Below, piece by piece: positions 20,020 through 29,163 of a DNA stretch of 64,000 nucleotides. The notes beneath the pieces were generated by a model. That model was not told where the DNA came from and ran no database searches. It worked only from the letters and a program-made list of their open reading frames with translations. Position numbers and translations under genes: made by a program. The stretch spans positions 61,304 through 125,303 of the forward strand of contig CAMJBL010000003.1 of the NCBI GenBank assembly GCA_946403845.1. Reading direction: 5' to 3'. Source of the stretch: an uncultured Prevotella sp. (GTDB lineage Bacteria > Bacteroidota > Bacteroidia > Bacteroidales > Bacteroidaceae). Positions within the stretch are counted from its first letter, which is position 1. Each line of letters begins with the position of its first letter.

Positions 20020-21840
20020 ATGATGACCAACAGAATATATAACAAGGTAATGACAGGAGTCATCTCTTGCCTCTTACCTCTCACCTCTTATCTCTTTATC
20101 TCCTGTTCCGACTTTCTGGAGATAGAGCCGTTGAACGACATCGTGCTGAATAACTTCTGGAACGAGAAGGCCGATGTCGACGGCATCATCGCAGGCTGCT
20201 ACTCCGGCATGCAATCCGATGCCATGATACGTCGCATGATCATTTGGGGAGAAGCACGTAGCGAGAATATCGGTGCCGGACTGAACAGTACCAACGATGC
20301 CAATCTTCTGAACGTGCTAAACGAGAATATTATGGCCACTAACGGCTATACTTCATGGGAGTGTTTCTACAACATTATCAACCGCTGTAACACCGTCATC
20401 AAGTATGCACCCCAAGTGGCAGCCAGCGACCCCAGCTATTCCGATAGCGAATTGCAGGCAAACATTGCAGAGATGGTGGCACTGCGCTCACTGTGCTACT
20501 TCTACTTGATACGTACGTTCCGCGATGTGCCCTACTCCACCGAGGCCTACACCAACGACGACCAGAGGATGGATTTGCCAGCCACAAAGTTCGACGTAGT
20601 GCTCGATTCACTCATCAACGATCTGGAACGTGTAAAAGGCCAAGCCGTGAAGTATTATCCTACCACGACCCCACTCTATCAGACGGGACACATCACACAG
20701 GATGCCATACATGCCATGTTATGCGAGATGTATCTGTGGAAGAAAGACTACCAGCAGTGCATTAACTACGCAGACAAGGTCATCGCGTCAAAGAAGACCA
20801 TGGCCGAGGAAATTTTGGCCATGAGCGGCAGTTCCAGCAGCACCCTCGGCAGTTCTACGGGTTCCAGCAGTGCGACCGCTTTCGAGCGCTATAACGGATT
20901 CCCGCTTGTGAGTGAGCAGGTTACGAGTGGATTCTACGGCAATGCCTATTCCACGCTGTTTGGCCGGGATGTGGAGTCCGAACAGGCAAAGGCCCGTCAG
21001 GAGATCATCTTCCAGTTGGTGTTTAAGGATGACCCAAGCGGCAACAGTATGCTTGCAAACTCGGCCGTCAACGTCTTTTATGGTAACGCCAGTGCAATGC
21101 GCGGTTATCTGGCACCATCGGACTATGTGATTGACGACATCGCTAAGGAAAGCGGACGTACCATTTTTTCCGACAAGAACAAGAATATTGATGCCCGCAT
21201 CTATGAGAACTGCAACATATTGACTAAGAGCATCAACAAGTACACCTCGCAGCAGGTTCTCATTCAGGCTGCCGGTTCGTCCAGTTCACCGACGTCTCTT
21301 TCCTATTCCGGCATATACGCTGACGGCAACAATGGTGCCAATTGGGTCATCTATCGCCTGACCGACATCATGCTGCTCAAGGCCGAGGCACTGGCGCAGA
21401 CCATGCGTGAAGGCAGCGACAACGAGACCGTAGCCTATAACGCACCGATTCTGGCACAAGCTTTCAGTCTGATCAACGCCGTCAACAAACGCGCCATCTG
21501 TCAGACCACCCTGCAGGATACGCTCGTGGCCACCGACTACAACACAAAGTCGCAGATAGAAGAACTGGTCTTTCAGGAACGTCAGCGTGAACTGATGTTC
21601 GAGGGCAAACGCTGGTACGATCTGGTGCGTCGCTCTCAGCGCGACGGCAACACGCGGGCACTGGTCAATGCCGCCCTGCGGAAGGTTACCACTGGCAGCT
21701 CGCTCATCCAGAACAAGCTGACAAAGATGGATGCCATCTACTGGCCTTACAACAACGATGAAATCAAGGTTAACAAGAACCTGGTGCAGAATCCCGCTTT
21801 CAGCAGCGGAGAAGACAGCAGCTACCAGAATAGCAACTGA
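20020..21840 (+). CDS. SusD/RagB-family surface lipoprotein, cassette copy 1, first SusD
   Basis: 606 residues from ATG 20020 (ATG 20023 is also possible; a TTG at 20011 lies in the repeat and is rejected). Signal peptide with lipobox FISC, Cys29, followed by SDFLEIEP typical of SusD. TPR-like helices carry INRCNTVIKYAP and LRSLCYFYLIRTFRDVPYSTE; the C-terminal VFQERQRELMFEGKRWYDLVR motif is diagnostic. It caps the SusC barrel and binds glycan at the surface. The signal-peptide coding region contains an in-frame 7-bp array (20065-20092) and begins with the recurring MTNxIYNKV sequence. Paralogue at 46343-48139. Confidence 0.96.
   Translation: MMTNRIYNKVMTGVISCLLPLTSYLFISCSDFLEIEPLNDIVLNNFWNEKADVDGIIAGCYSGMQSDAMIRRMIIWGEARSENIGAGLNSTNDANLLNVLNENIMATNGYTSWECFYNIINRCNTVIKYAPQVAASDPSYSDSELQANIAEMVALRSLCYFYLIRTFRDVPYSTEAYTNDDQRMDLPATKFDVVLDSLINDLERVKGQAVKYYPTTTPLYQTGHITQDAIHAMLCEMYLWKKDYQQCINYADKVIASKKTMAEEILAMSGSSSSTLGSSTGSSSATAFERYNGFPLVSEQVTSGFYGNAYSTLFGRDVESEQAKARQEIIFQLVFKDDPSGNSMLANSAVNVFYGNASAMRGYLAPSDYVIDDIAKESGRTIFSDKNKNIDARIYENCNILTKSINKYTSQQVLIQAAGSSSSPTSLSYSGIYADGNNGANWVIYRLTDIMLLKAEALAQTMREGSDNETVAYNAPILAQAFSLINAVNKRAICQTTLQDTLVATDYNTKSQIEELVFQERQRELMFEGKRWYDLVRRSQRDGNTRALVNAALRKVTTGSSLIQNKLTKMDAIYWPYNNDEIKVNKNLVQNPAFSSGEDSSYQNSN
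20065..20092 (+). repeat. In-frame heptanucleotide array in a SusD signal peptide
   Basis: Four 7-mers TCTTGCC, TCTTACC, TCTCACC and TCTTATC encode the hydrophobic core of the signal peptide (CLLPLTSYLF) just before the lipobox. The paralogous SusD has no such array. One unit gained or lost would shift the reading frame. Confidence 0.7.
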
Positions 21841-21845
21841 TCTTG

Positions 21846-21880
21846 AATTGAGAATTGATAATTGAAAATTGAGAATTATG
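21846..21880 (+). repeat. Heptanucleotide array running into the F2 start
   Basis: Five 7-mers AATTGAG, AATTGAT, AATTGAA, AATTGAG, AATTATG fill the SusD-F2 spacer; the last contains ATG 21878-21880. Confidence 0.75.
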
Positions 21881-23980
21881 ATGACTAAGATAAGGAAAAA
21901 ACATCTGATAGGATTATCATTCATCATTTGTTATATATCATTTAGCATGACGCTGGGATCCTGTTCTGACGAGCCGGACAAAAGCAATTTCTACACCTTT
22001 ACGGGTGAGATGGCCAGCGACTTTCTGAAGAACCGCAGGCAGTACAGCAAATTTACAGAGATTGTAGAGCGCGCCAACGTGATGAAAGTGCTATCCTCAT
22101 ACGGACACTTAACATGTTTCGTTCCTTCAGACAGCGCAGTGAATGTCTATCTGCGGGCGCGCGGCCTGACAAGTGTGTCGCAACTCTCCGATGCAGACTG
22201 CGACACGATAGCCCGCACACATATAGTGAATAACATGTACACCACGATGGAAATGACGCAGGACCGTCTGGCTACCTGTAATATGCTGGGGCGCTACCTG
22301 GCCACCTCACAGGGTTTCGACAGCGACAGCAATGCCGTTGTATTCCTCCAGGGCACAGCACACATCATCTTTGAGCTGAAGGACGACTCTGTGGAAAATG
22401 GTATCATGCAGCCTGTCGATATGGTTATTGAAAAGTCAAACAGCTATATTGCCGACATCCTGCGAGAACATGCCGCAACAAGCGAGTCACCATTCGAGAC
22501 CTTCTACAATGCCTTGGTAGCCACTGATGTCATCAGCCAGATGACCCTTGTAGAAGATGAGGACTACGATAAGGATGCGTATTCCAAATACTACTACACT
22601 TCCGACTTCTGGAAGGAAGTGGCATGGGTTCCCGACCAGAAACTCTATGGCTACACTGTCTTTGTGGAGCCCGATGAGGTGCTGCAGCGGAAGTACGGCA
22701 TAGCCAAAGGCGACATCCGTGCCCTCTATGATCTGGCATGCAGCATCTATGACAAGGTATATCCCAAAGATGTCAGCAAGGAAGGTCATAGCTTTGAGAA
22801 CCTGACAGACAGCATCAACCCACTGAAACGCTTCATGCAGTATCACGTGGTGACGCGCTATACCGCCGGTACCGCAGATTTGACACCAATGGATGTCAAT
22901 ATCGGTGTCGTGCAGGGGGCATTCGGTTTCGATGAAACACTCATCAATCCCATAGAGTGGTTCCATACACTGTTGCCTCATACCCTGGTAAAGATTGAGA
23001 AAGCCACCGTGACAGCATGGCTTGGCAACGCCACGAAGGGTGAGCGCTACATCAACCGCCGCTACGACAATCAATACAAAATAGAGGGGGTCCATGTTAG
23101 CCCGACCATCGAGGCAAACTTCGACCATGATGCCCTGAACGGCCACATGTTCTTTGTTGACGACCTTGTCGTTTTCAGCGACGAGGTTCAGAACAAGATC
23201 CAGAACATGCGAATCCGACTCGACTTCTCAAGTGTCTTCCCCGAAGTGATGTCCAATCACCTACGCTTTGAGGGCGATCCGACACAGGATGACAACTCCG
23301 GTGTACCTGACGATGCCTCAACGCCTAAGAACGGCCGCAACTACTACTTCCCCATGGGTTACCTGGACGGTGTAACATTCTCAAACTGCTATGTTGTACT
23401 GCGCCGACCACACATCAACTTCTGGTCGTGGCAGGGCGACGAGTGGAACCTCTTCGGCGACTATGACTTCGAGTTCCGCATACCGCCCGTACCCTACAGC
23501 GGCGACTGGCAGGTGCGTCTGGGTTTCTGTGCCCTGCCCACCCGCGGTGTGGCGCAAGTGTATTTCGACGGTGTACCACAAGGCATTCCGCTCGATATGA
23601 CACAGTTCCTCAACGACGAAGCCTTCTTGGGTGACCGTTTCGTATTCGACGAGGAGCCTAACAACTATGACCAGATGACCGATGAACAGAAGGCGGCCGA
23701 GCAGAAAGTGCTCAAGAATCTTGGTGCCTACCGCGCACCACGTTCCCTGTTCCACTTCAGTACATCGTCCAAGAACTACTTCGTTGGTAACTACCGCACG
23801 CACCGCCGTGTGCTATGCCAAACCTACATGGACGCGAACAAGGATCACTACGTGCGGTTCCGTGTGGCGAGCGACGGTAAGCAGGGTAACAACAACGAGT
23901 TCATGCTCGACTACTTGGAGCTTGTGCCTAAGAGCGTCTATGGTGTCGACGGCGAGGGCGAGATGGAGGACGACCTCTAA
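21878..23980 (+). CDS. Fasciclin-domain surface lipoprotein F2 with C-terminal beta domain, cassette copy 1
   Basis: 700 residues from ATG 21878 (a TTG 9 bp earlier is inside the repeat array). Lipobox LGSC with Cys29, then SDEPDKSN, an acidic surface-export signal. Two FAS1-like units: about 35-190 (HLTCFVPSDSAVNVYL) and about 205-445, closing NGHMFFVDDLVVF. A C-terminal domain (about 465-695) is beta-rich with repeated aromatic residues (YLDGVTFSN, DWQVRLGF, VAQVYFDGVPQGIPLDM) and resembles a jelly-roll carbohydrate-binding fold; that assignment is structural inference. The protein ends in an acidic EGEMEDDL tail also found in its paralogue at 48167-50245. Confidence 0.82.
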   Translation: MMTKIRKKHLIGLSFIICYISFSMTLGSCSDEPDKSNFYTFTGEMASDFLKNRRQYSKFTEIVERANVMKVLSSYGHLTCFVPSDSAVNVYLRARGLTSVSQLSDADCDTIARTHIVNNMYTTMEMTQDRLATCNMLGRYLATSQGFDSDSNAVVFLQGTAHIIFELKDDSVENGIMQPVDMVIEKSNSYIADILREHAATSESPFETFYNALVATDVISQMTLVEDEDYDKDAYSKYYYTSDFWKEVAWVPDQKLYGYTVFVEPDEVLQRKYGIAKGDIRALYDLACSIYDKVYPKDVSKEGHSFENLTDSINPLKRFMQYHVVTRYTAGTADLTPMDVNIGVVQGAFGFDETLINPIEWFHTLLPHTLVKIEKATVTAWLGNATKGERYINRRYDNQYKIEGVHVSPTIEANFDHDALNGHMFFVDDLVVFSDEVQNKIQNMRIRLDFSSVFPEVMSNHLRFEGDPTQDDNSGVPDDASTPKNGRNYYFPMGYLDGVTFSNCYVVLRRPHINFWSWQGDEWNLFGDYDFEFRIPPVPYSGDWQVRLGFCALPTRGVAQVYFDGVPQGIPLDMTQFLNDEAFLGDRFVFDEEPNNYDQMTDEQKAAEQKVLKNLGAYRAPRSLFHFSTSSKNYFVGNYRTHRRVLCQTYMDANKDHYVRFRVASDGKQGNNNEFMLDYLELVPKSVYGVDGEGEMEDDL

Positions 23981-23982
23981 GA

Positions 23983-24024
23983 AGTGAATAGTGAAAAGTG
24001 AAAAGTGAAAAGTTTAAAATTATG
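23983..24024 (+). repeat. Heptanucleotide array running into the F3 start, cassette copy 1
   Basis: AGTGAAT, three AGTGAAA, AGTTTAA and AATTATG are six consecutive 7-mers from just after the F2 stop to the F3 ATG (24022-24024). The same array in the same phase precedes F3 of cassette 2 (50248-50289). Confidence 0.9.
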
Positions 24025-25782
24025 ACAACTAATCATATATATAATAAGGTGATAGGGCTGGCAATAGCCGCCCTCACCTTCGGCGCCTGCTCCGACACGT
24101 GGGACGACCACAACAATAGGGCTCCAGAGGGCGTAGAAGAGGGATCGCTATGGCAGGCTATCCAGCAGAACCCGGAACTGAGCAACTTCAGTAGTGTTGT
24201 CGAGGCTTGTGGCTACGACAAGTCGCTGGCCTCAGCACAGGTGTTCACCGTCTTTGCGCCTACCAACAGTTGTTTCTCCAAGGAAGAGGCCGACAAACTC
24301 ATTGCAGCCTATCATGCCGAGAAGGGTAAGGTTGACGACAGAGACAACAGCACCATCAAGGAGTTCCTGCAAAACCATATCGCTTTGTACAACTACTCCG
24401 TGTCTCAATCCAGCAACGACACCATCATGATGATGAACGGCAAGAACATTCTGCTCACTTCCAGCAAGATTGGCAACAGTCCGCTGACCAGCAGCAACAA
24501 GATCTATGACAATGGTGTGCTGTTTACCGTGGGCAGTCAGGTTGACTACTTCCCGAACGTGTTTGAGTATATGCGTCGCGATGCTGAGTTGGACAGTCTG
24601 TACAGTTTCTTTTACAATGAGCGTTTCTACCGCAAGGAGTTCCAGGCCAGCAAGAGCGTGGAAGGCGGCATCGTGGACGGACGTACCATCTACCTCGATT
24701 CTGTGTTCCGTCAACAGAACGATCTCTTCGACAGCCAATTCCTCAATGCCCGCCTGAACAATGAGGACAGCACTTACTGGATGCTGATGCCCACTAATGA
24801 GGTGTGGCGTAAACTCGTAGACGAATACCAGAACTATTTCAACTATGACAACACGGTCGACAAACGCGACTCCGTATTCTACACAAACACCCGCATGGCC
24901 ATCATGAAGGGAACAGCCTTCAGCCGCACCATCAACACGGATGCCATGCTGCTGGATTCGGCCATGTCGACCAATGCCGTACTCTTCTACAACTCACGCA
25001 AGTACACATGGGGAGCCGACGATCTGCACTACTACCAGTACTTCAACCCGTTGAGCGGTATCTTTACCGGCAATACGAATATGGCGTGCAGTAATGGCAT
25101 AGCCATGAAAGTTAATGACTGGAAAATTGACAAGCGTGAGACTTTCTTCCAGACAAAGATCATTGAAGCTGAAGGCCAGGGAAGCATCCGTGAAGTCAGC
25201 AAGGTTGTGGACAAGGTCACTACCAAAGAAGACGGCTCGAAAGATACGACCTGGATTGAAACCATTGTACCACGCAACCGCTATGTGGAATCGGGTAACA
25301 CCTATTACAATAAGGTGTCGAACAACGGCTTCGTAGAGTTCGAGCCAACACGTACCACCGTGAACCACAGTGTGACATTCAATATCAAGGATGTGCTCTC
25401 GAACATTGGCTACGATATCTATGTAGTCACCGCTCCAGCTCTGGCCAACGACAGCAATGCCACCGACATACAGCGACTACCCACACGTCTGAAATTCACC
25501 CTCTACCATCACACGCAGGACGGAAAGACGGTGAAGACGGGCAACAACGAGGGTGTGCCCTTGGTGAACAATACCGCTGTGGTGAACCAGCCCGATGAAG
25601 TGGACTATATCAAGGTGGCCGAGAACTTTATGTTCCCCGTAGCTTCCTATGGTCTTGAAGAGGATGAACCACAGGTATCGCTGAAGGTTGAGAGTTATGT
25701 CACTAGTACACAGCAACGCAACAACGAGTACACACGTACCATGCGTATCGACTGTATCATCCTGAAACCACATGAAGAGTGA
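24022..25782 (+). CDS. Fasciclin-domain surface lipoprotein F3, cassette copy 1
   Basis: 586 residues from ATG 24022; a GTG in the repeat array at 23998 is rejected because it would translate the array. Lipobox FGAC, Cys23, followed by SDTWDDH (acidic export signal). FAS1 unit 1 (about 45-165) has the classical VFTVFAPTNSCF motif and ends with NGVLFTV; a second, more diverged unit (about 170-440) includes YWMLMPTNEVWRKL. The C-terminal region (about 445-580) is beta-rich and ends MRIDCIILKPHEE. It overlaps the next heptad array at its stop codon. Paralogue at 50287-52104 (605 residues). Confidence 0.85.
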   Translation: MTTNHIYNKVIGLAIAALTFGACSDTWDDHNNRAPEGVEEGSLWQAIQQNPELSNFSSVVEACGYDKSLASAQVFTVFAPTNSCFSKEEADKLIAAYHAEKGKVDDRDNSTIKEFLQNHIALYNYSVSQSSNDTIMMMNGKNILLTSSKIGNSPLTSSNKIYDNGVLFTVGSQVDYFPNVFEYMRRDAELDSLYSFFYNERFYRKEFQASKSVEGGIVDGRTIYLDSVFRQQNDLFDSQFLNARLNNEDSTYWMLMPTNEVWRKLVDEYQNYFNYDNTVDKRDSVFYTNTRMAIMKGTAFSRTINTDAMLLDSAMSTNAVLFYNSRKYTWGADDLHYYQYFNPLSGIFTGNTNMACSNGIAMKVNDWKIDKRETFFQTKIIEAEGQGSIREVSKVVDKVTTKEDGSKDTTWIETIVPRNRYVESGNTYYNKVSNNGFVEFEPTRTTVNHSVTFNIKDVLSNIGYDIYVVTAPALANDSNATDIQRLPTRLKFTLYHHTQDGKTVKTGNNEGVPLVNNTAVVNQPDEVDYIKVAENFMFPVASYGLEEDEPQVSLKVESYVTSTQQRNNEYTRTMRIDCIILKPHEE

Positions 25783-25821
25783 AGAGTGAATAGTGAAAAG
25801 TGAAAAGTGAAAAGAATTATG
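25778..25821 (+). repeat. Heptanucleotide array between F3 and the second SusC
   Basis: AGTGAAG, AGTGAAT and three AGTGAAA are followed by AGAATTATG. The first unit contains the TGA stop of F3 (25780-25782) and the array runs in phase to the ATG at 25819-25821. Confidence 0.85.
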
Positions 25822-28800
25822 ATTACCAAGATATACGGAAGAAATCTGACAGATATGCTGTCTGTCGCTTTCCATCAGTCTTTTAGGATGGTGCTGAGTC
25901 TGGCGCTCCTTGCCATGCCATTCTGTGTTTCGGCCCAGGATGATACAGACGACGAGGAAGAGCCTGCACGTAAACGTACCATCGTTGAGAAGCAGAATCA
26001 ATATGAAACTCGGACGGTTCGCGGCCTCATCGTGGATGCTGCTACGCGGCAACCCATAGCAGGTGCCATTGTGAAGGCCGACGGTCTGAATGGCTACAGT
26101 ACCCTTACAGAAGACGACGGCACCTATTTGCTGAAGGTACCCGTGTTTACGACGGCCCTTTACATTACTTCGCCTGACCACAACCCTGTCAGGCAGGGTC
26201 TGCTCATCGATGAGCAACAGAAGGAGTCGCGCTTGTATCCCACATCATTCAGTAGCGAGTATCAGGCTGAGATCAACGTAATGAACGACTTTACTGCCAG
26301 TGACTTCAAGTACACCAATTCCGTGAACATCAAGGAAGAGGTGCAGAAGCAACTTGGCGCAACGGTGTACACGCAGCAGCGTAGTGGTGCGCCCGGCATC
26401 GGCAGCGTGATGTTCATTCAGGGACTCAACTCTCTGAATGTCAACGCACAACCGCTCATTGTGATCGACGGTGTTATCATTGATCAGCAGTATGGCCGTT
26501 CCATGCTGCACGACGGATTCTACAATGACATCCTGTCGAACATCAATCCCAATGACATCGAGAAGGTGACTGTGATGCGCAATGGTACGGCACTCTATGG
26601 TGCGAAAGGTGCCAATGGTGTCATCCTCATCCAAACACGTCGTAACAAGTCGATGGCTACGCGTATTACGGCTAACGTGTCGGCTGGCGTGGTACTCGAG
26701 CCGAAGTTCCTCTCCGTGATGAGTGCCGAGCAGTATCGCAGCTATGCCTCAGAACTGTTGAAGACTACCAACACCACCAATCGCGAGTTCAAGTTCCTCA
26801 ACGAGAATCCCGACTACTATTATTACACCCAGTATCACCAGAATACCGATTGGAAAGACCTTGTCTACCATACGGCAATGACCCAGAACTACGGCATTAA
26901 CGTGGAGGGTGGTGATGATGTGGCCAACTACAACTTGTCGGTAGGCTATGTCGATCAACAAAGTCCACTGAAGTATAATGACATGGGCCGTCTGAATATC
27001 CGCTTCAACACGGACATCAGTCTCACCGAACGCTTCGGCGTCCGTTTCGATGCGTCGTTTGCCAAAAGCACACGCAACATCCGCAACGACGGTGCGCCGG
27101 AAAGCTACGACGAGGGGACACCGACGTCACCTGGTTTTCTGGCTTATGTGAAGAGTCCTTTCCTAAGTCCCTACAGCTATGGCCGCGGCGTACTCAGCAG
27201 TTCGCACTTCGACATTGAAGAGGAATCTTATCTGACAGAAGCGCTGGCAAACTATAACGGTTACAACTGGCAGTTGGGCAACCCCGCCGCCATCAATGAG
27301 TATGCCGACGCAGAAAACAAGAACCGTTTCGAAAACTCCATGCTCAACCTGACGGTCACCCCGACGTATCGGTTCAACACGAACCTTTCACTATCGGAGC
27401 ACTTCAGCTACAATCTGGTGAACACCAGGGAGATGTTCTACATCCCCATCAACGGCACGCCCAGTTACTATGTCAGTTCCATTGGTGCCTATCGCGAAAA
27501 CGAAGTACGCTCACTGGCCTCGAAGCAGAACTCCGTCATGAGCGATACCCGCATTGACTGGCAAAACCGCTACGATGCCCATTTCGTACACCTCTTTGCT
27601 GGAGCCCGCATCAACTGGGAGAGTTACACCATGAACTCACAGTTAGGCTATGATACCGGTAACGATAAGACCCCATTCATGAGTTCCAGCTTAAAGAATG
27701 CCGACGATGCCAGTGCCAACGACAACTGGAACTCACTGGCCTGGTATGCACAGGCATCTTATAACTTCAGGAACCGCTACTTCCTGCAAGCCAACCTCAC
27801 CGTCGAGGGTTCTTCACGCTTCGGACAGGACGGCGGTGACCTCCGTCTGTTTGATGCCGCATGGGGCATCTTCCCTGGTATACAGGCTTCATGGGTCATG
27901 AGCAATGAGCCTTGGCTGGCCAAGGTCAAAGGCATTGATTACCTGCGTCTTACTGCCGGCTACGATGTCAGCGGCAACGATGATATCGACTACTACGCTG
28001 CCCGCAGCTACTTCCGCGCACAGCAGTACCTGCATGCCATTGCAGAGCTGTCGTTCAGCGGCATCGGAAACACCGAGATACAATGGGAGACCACACGCCG
28101 TCTCAATGCCGGATTCGAAACCAGTCTGTTCAATAACCGGATGGCCCTGTCGTTCAACGCATTCAAGAGCTGGACAAATAACCTGCTGACACAACAGTCT
28201 TTGGGTTTCCTCTCCGGACTGGATAAGAACTGGTCGAACGGCGGCAAACTGGAGAATACCGGTTTCGATGTCAATGTCACCTACAAGGTGCTTAATCTCA
28301 AGGACTGGCAGTTGCAGGTGGGCGGTAGTCTGGGTCACTACAAGAACAAGATTACTGAACTGGCAGACAATGCCCAGTATATGGACAGCGAGGTCTATGG
28401 AGCCACCGTCCGCACCCAGGTAGGCCAGGTGGCCAATGCCTTCTACGGCTATAAAGCATTGGGTGTGTTCTCTACGACTGAAGAGGCACAGGCCGCCAGT
28501 CTGTATGTCTTGGGCGACAATGGTGTTGACAAGAACTACTTCGGTGCCGGCGACATACAATTTGCCGACCTTGATGGTGACCATCAGATTACAACGGCCG
28601 ACCGCACCATTATCGGTGACCCGAATCCTGATATCTATGGTAACCTCTCCGCAACCTTGGCATGGAAACGGCTGAAATTCGACATGCGTTTCAACTATTC
28701 TGTAGGCAACGATGTCTACAACTATATGCGTGCACAATTGGAAGGCGGCTCGCGTTTCATGAACCAGGGGACAGCACTGCAACGCCGCTGGCGGGCTGAA

Positions 28801-29115
28801 GGACAACAGACCGACATACCGTGCATCACCTTCCAGGATCCCATGGGCAACTCCCGCTTCAGCGACCGCTGGATAGAAGATGGCAGCTACCTGCGACTCA
28901 AGAGTGTCACGCTGAGCTACGACCTACCTCTCAATTCGGAATACATACAGGGTCTGCAGTTCTGGATTCAGGCCAACAACGTATTCACGTTCACCAAGTA
29001 CTTAGGCGCTGACCCCGAGTTTGCCATGACAGGCAACGTTATCGGACAAGGCATAGACCTGGGACGCCTGGCTCAAAGCCGCTCGCTGGTGGCTGGTGTG
29101 AAAATCAACCTCTAA
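25819..29115 (+). CDS. SusC/RagA-family TonB-dependent transporter, cassette copy 1, second SusC
   Basis: 1098 residues from ATG 25819. The conventional signal peptide begins only at Met24 (MVLSLALLAMPFCVSAQ), so the first 23 residues (MITKIYGRNL...) are an extension absent from the paralogue at 52136; ATG 25888 is an alternative start. An acidic stretch (DDTDDEEEPARKR) leads to a carboxypeptidase-regulatory-like domain (about 70-145), a plug (about 175-290, with LNVNAQPLIVIDGVIIDQQYG and VTVMRNGTALYGAKGANGVI) and a barrel ending SRSLVAGVKINL. It is a different SusC subfamily from the first SusC of this cassette. Confidence 0.95.
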   Translation: MITKIYGRNLTDMLSVAFHQSFRMVLSLALLAMPFCVSAQDDTDDEEEPARKRTIVEKQNQYETRTVRGLIVDAATRQPIAGAIVKADGLNGYSTLTEDDGTYLLKVPVFTTALYITSPDHNPVRQGLLIDEQQKESRLYPTSFSSEYQAEINVMNDFTASDFKYTNSVNIKEEVQKQLGATVYTQQRSGAPGIGSVMFIQGLNSLNVNAQPLIVIDGVIIDQQYGRSMLHDGFYNDILSNINPNDIEKVTVMRNGTALYGAKGANGVILIQTRRNKSMATRITANVSAGVVLEPKFLSVMSAEQYRSYASELLKTTNTTNREFKFLNENPDYYYYTQYHQNTDWKDLVYHTAMTQNYGINVEGGDDVANYNLSVGYVDQQSPLKYNDMGRLNIRFNTDISLTERFGVRFDASFAKSTRNIRNDGAPESYDEGTPTSPGFLAYVKSPFLSPYSYGRGVLSSSHFDIEEESYLTEALANYNGYNWQLGNPAAINEYADAENKNRFENSMLNLTVTPTYRFNTNLSLSEHFSYNLVNTREMFYIPINGTPSYYVSSIGAYRENEVRSLASKQNSVMSDTRIDWQNRYDAHFVHLFAGARINWESYTMNSQLGYDTGNDKTPFMSSSLKNADDASANDNWNSLAWYAQASYNFRNRYFLQANLTVEGSSRFGQDGGDLRLFDAAWGIFPGIQASWVMSNEPWLAKVKGIDYLRLTAGYDVSGNDDIDYYAARSYFRAQQYLHAIAELSFSGIGNTEIQWETTRRLNAGFETSLFNNRMALSFNAFKSWTNNLLTQQSLGFLSGLDKNWSNGGKLENTGFDVNVTYKVLNLKDWQLQVGGSLGHYKNKITELADNAQYMDSEVYGATVRTQVGQVANAFYGYKALGVFSTTEEAQAASLYVLGDNGVDKNYFGAGDIQFADLDGDHQITTADRTIIGDPNPDIYGNLSATLAWKRLKFDMRFNYSVGNDVYNYMRAQLEGGSRFMNQGTALQRRWRAEGQQTDIPCITFQDPMGNSRFSDRWIEDGSYLRLKSVTLSYDLPLNSEYIQGLQFWIQANNVFTFTKYLGADPEFAMTGNVIGQGIDLGRLAQSRSLVAGVKINL

Positions 29116-29163
29116 GTTTAGAGTTTAAAGTTTATAGTTTAGAGTTTAAAGTTTATAGTTTAT
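29115..29163 (+). repeat. Seven-unit heptanucleotide array running into the second SusD start
   Basis: AGTTTAG, AGTTTAA, AGTTTAT, AGTTTAG, AGTTTAA, AGTTTAT, AGTTTAT fill the whole spacer, and the ATG at 29162 uses the last two bases of the last unit. It is itself a near-duplicate of a 21-bp block. Confidence 0.92.
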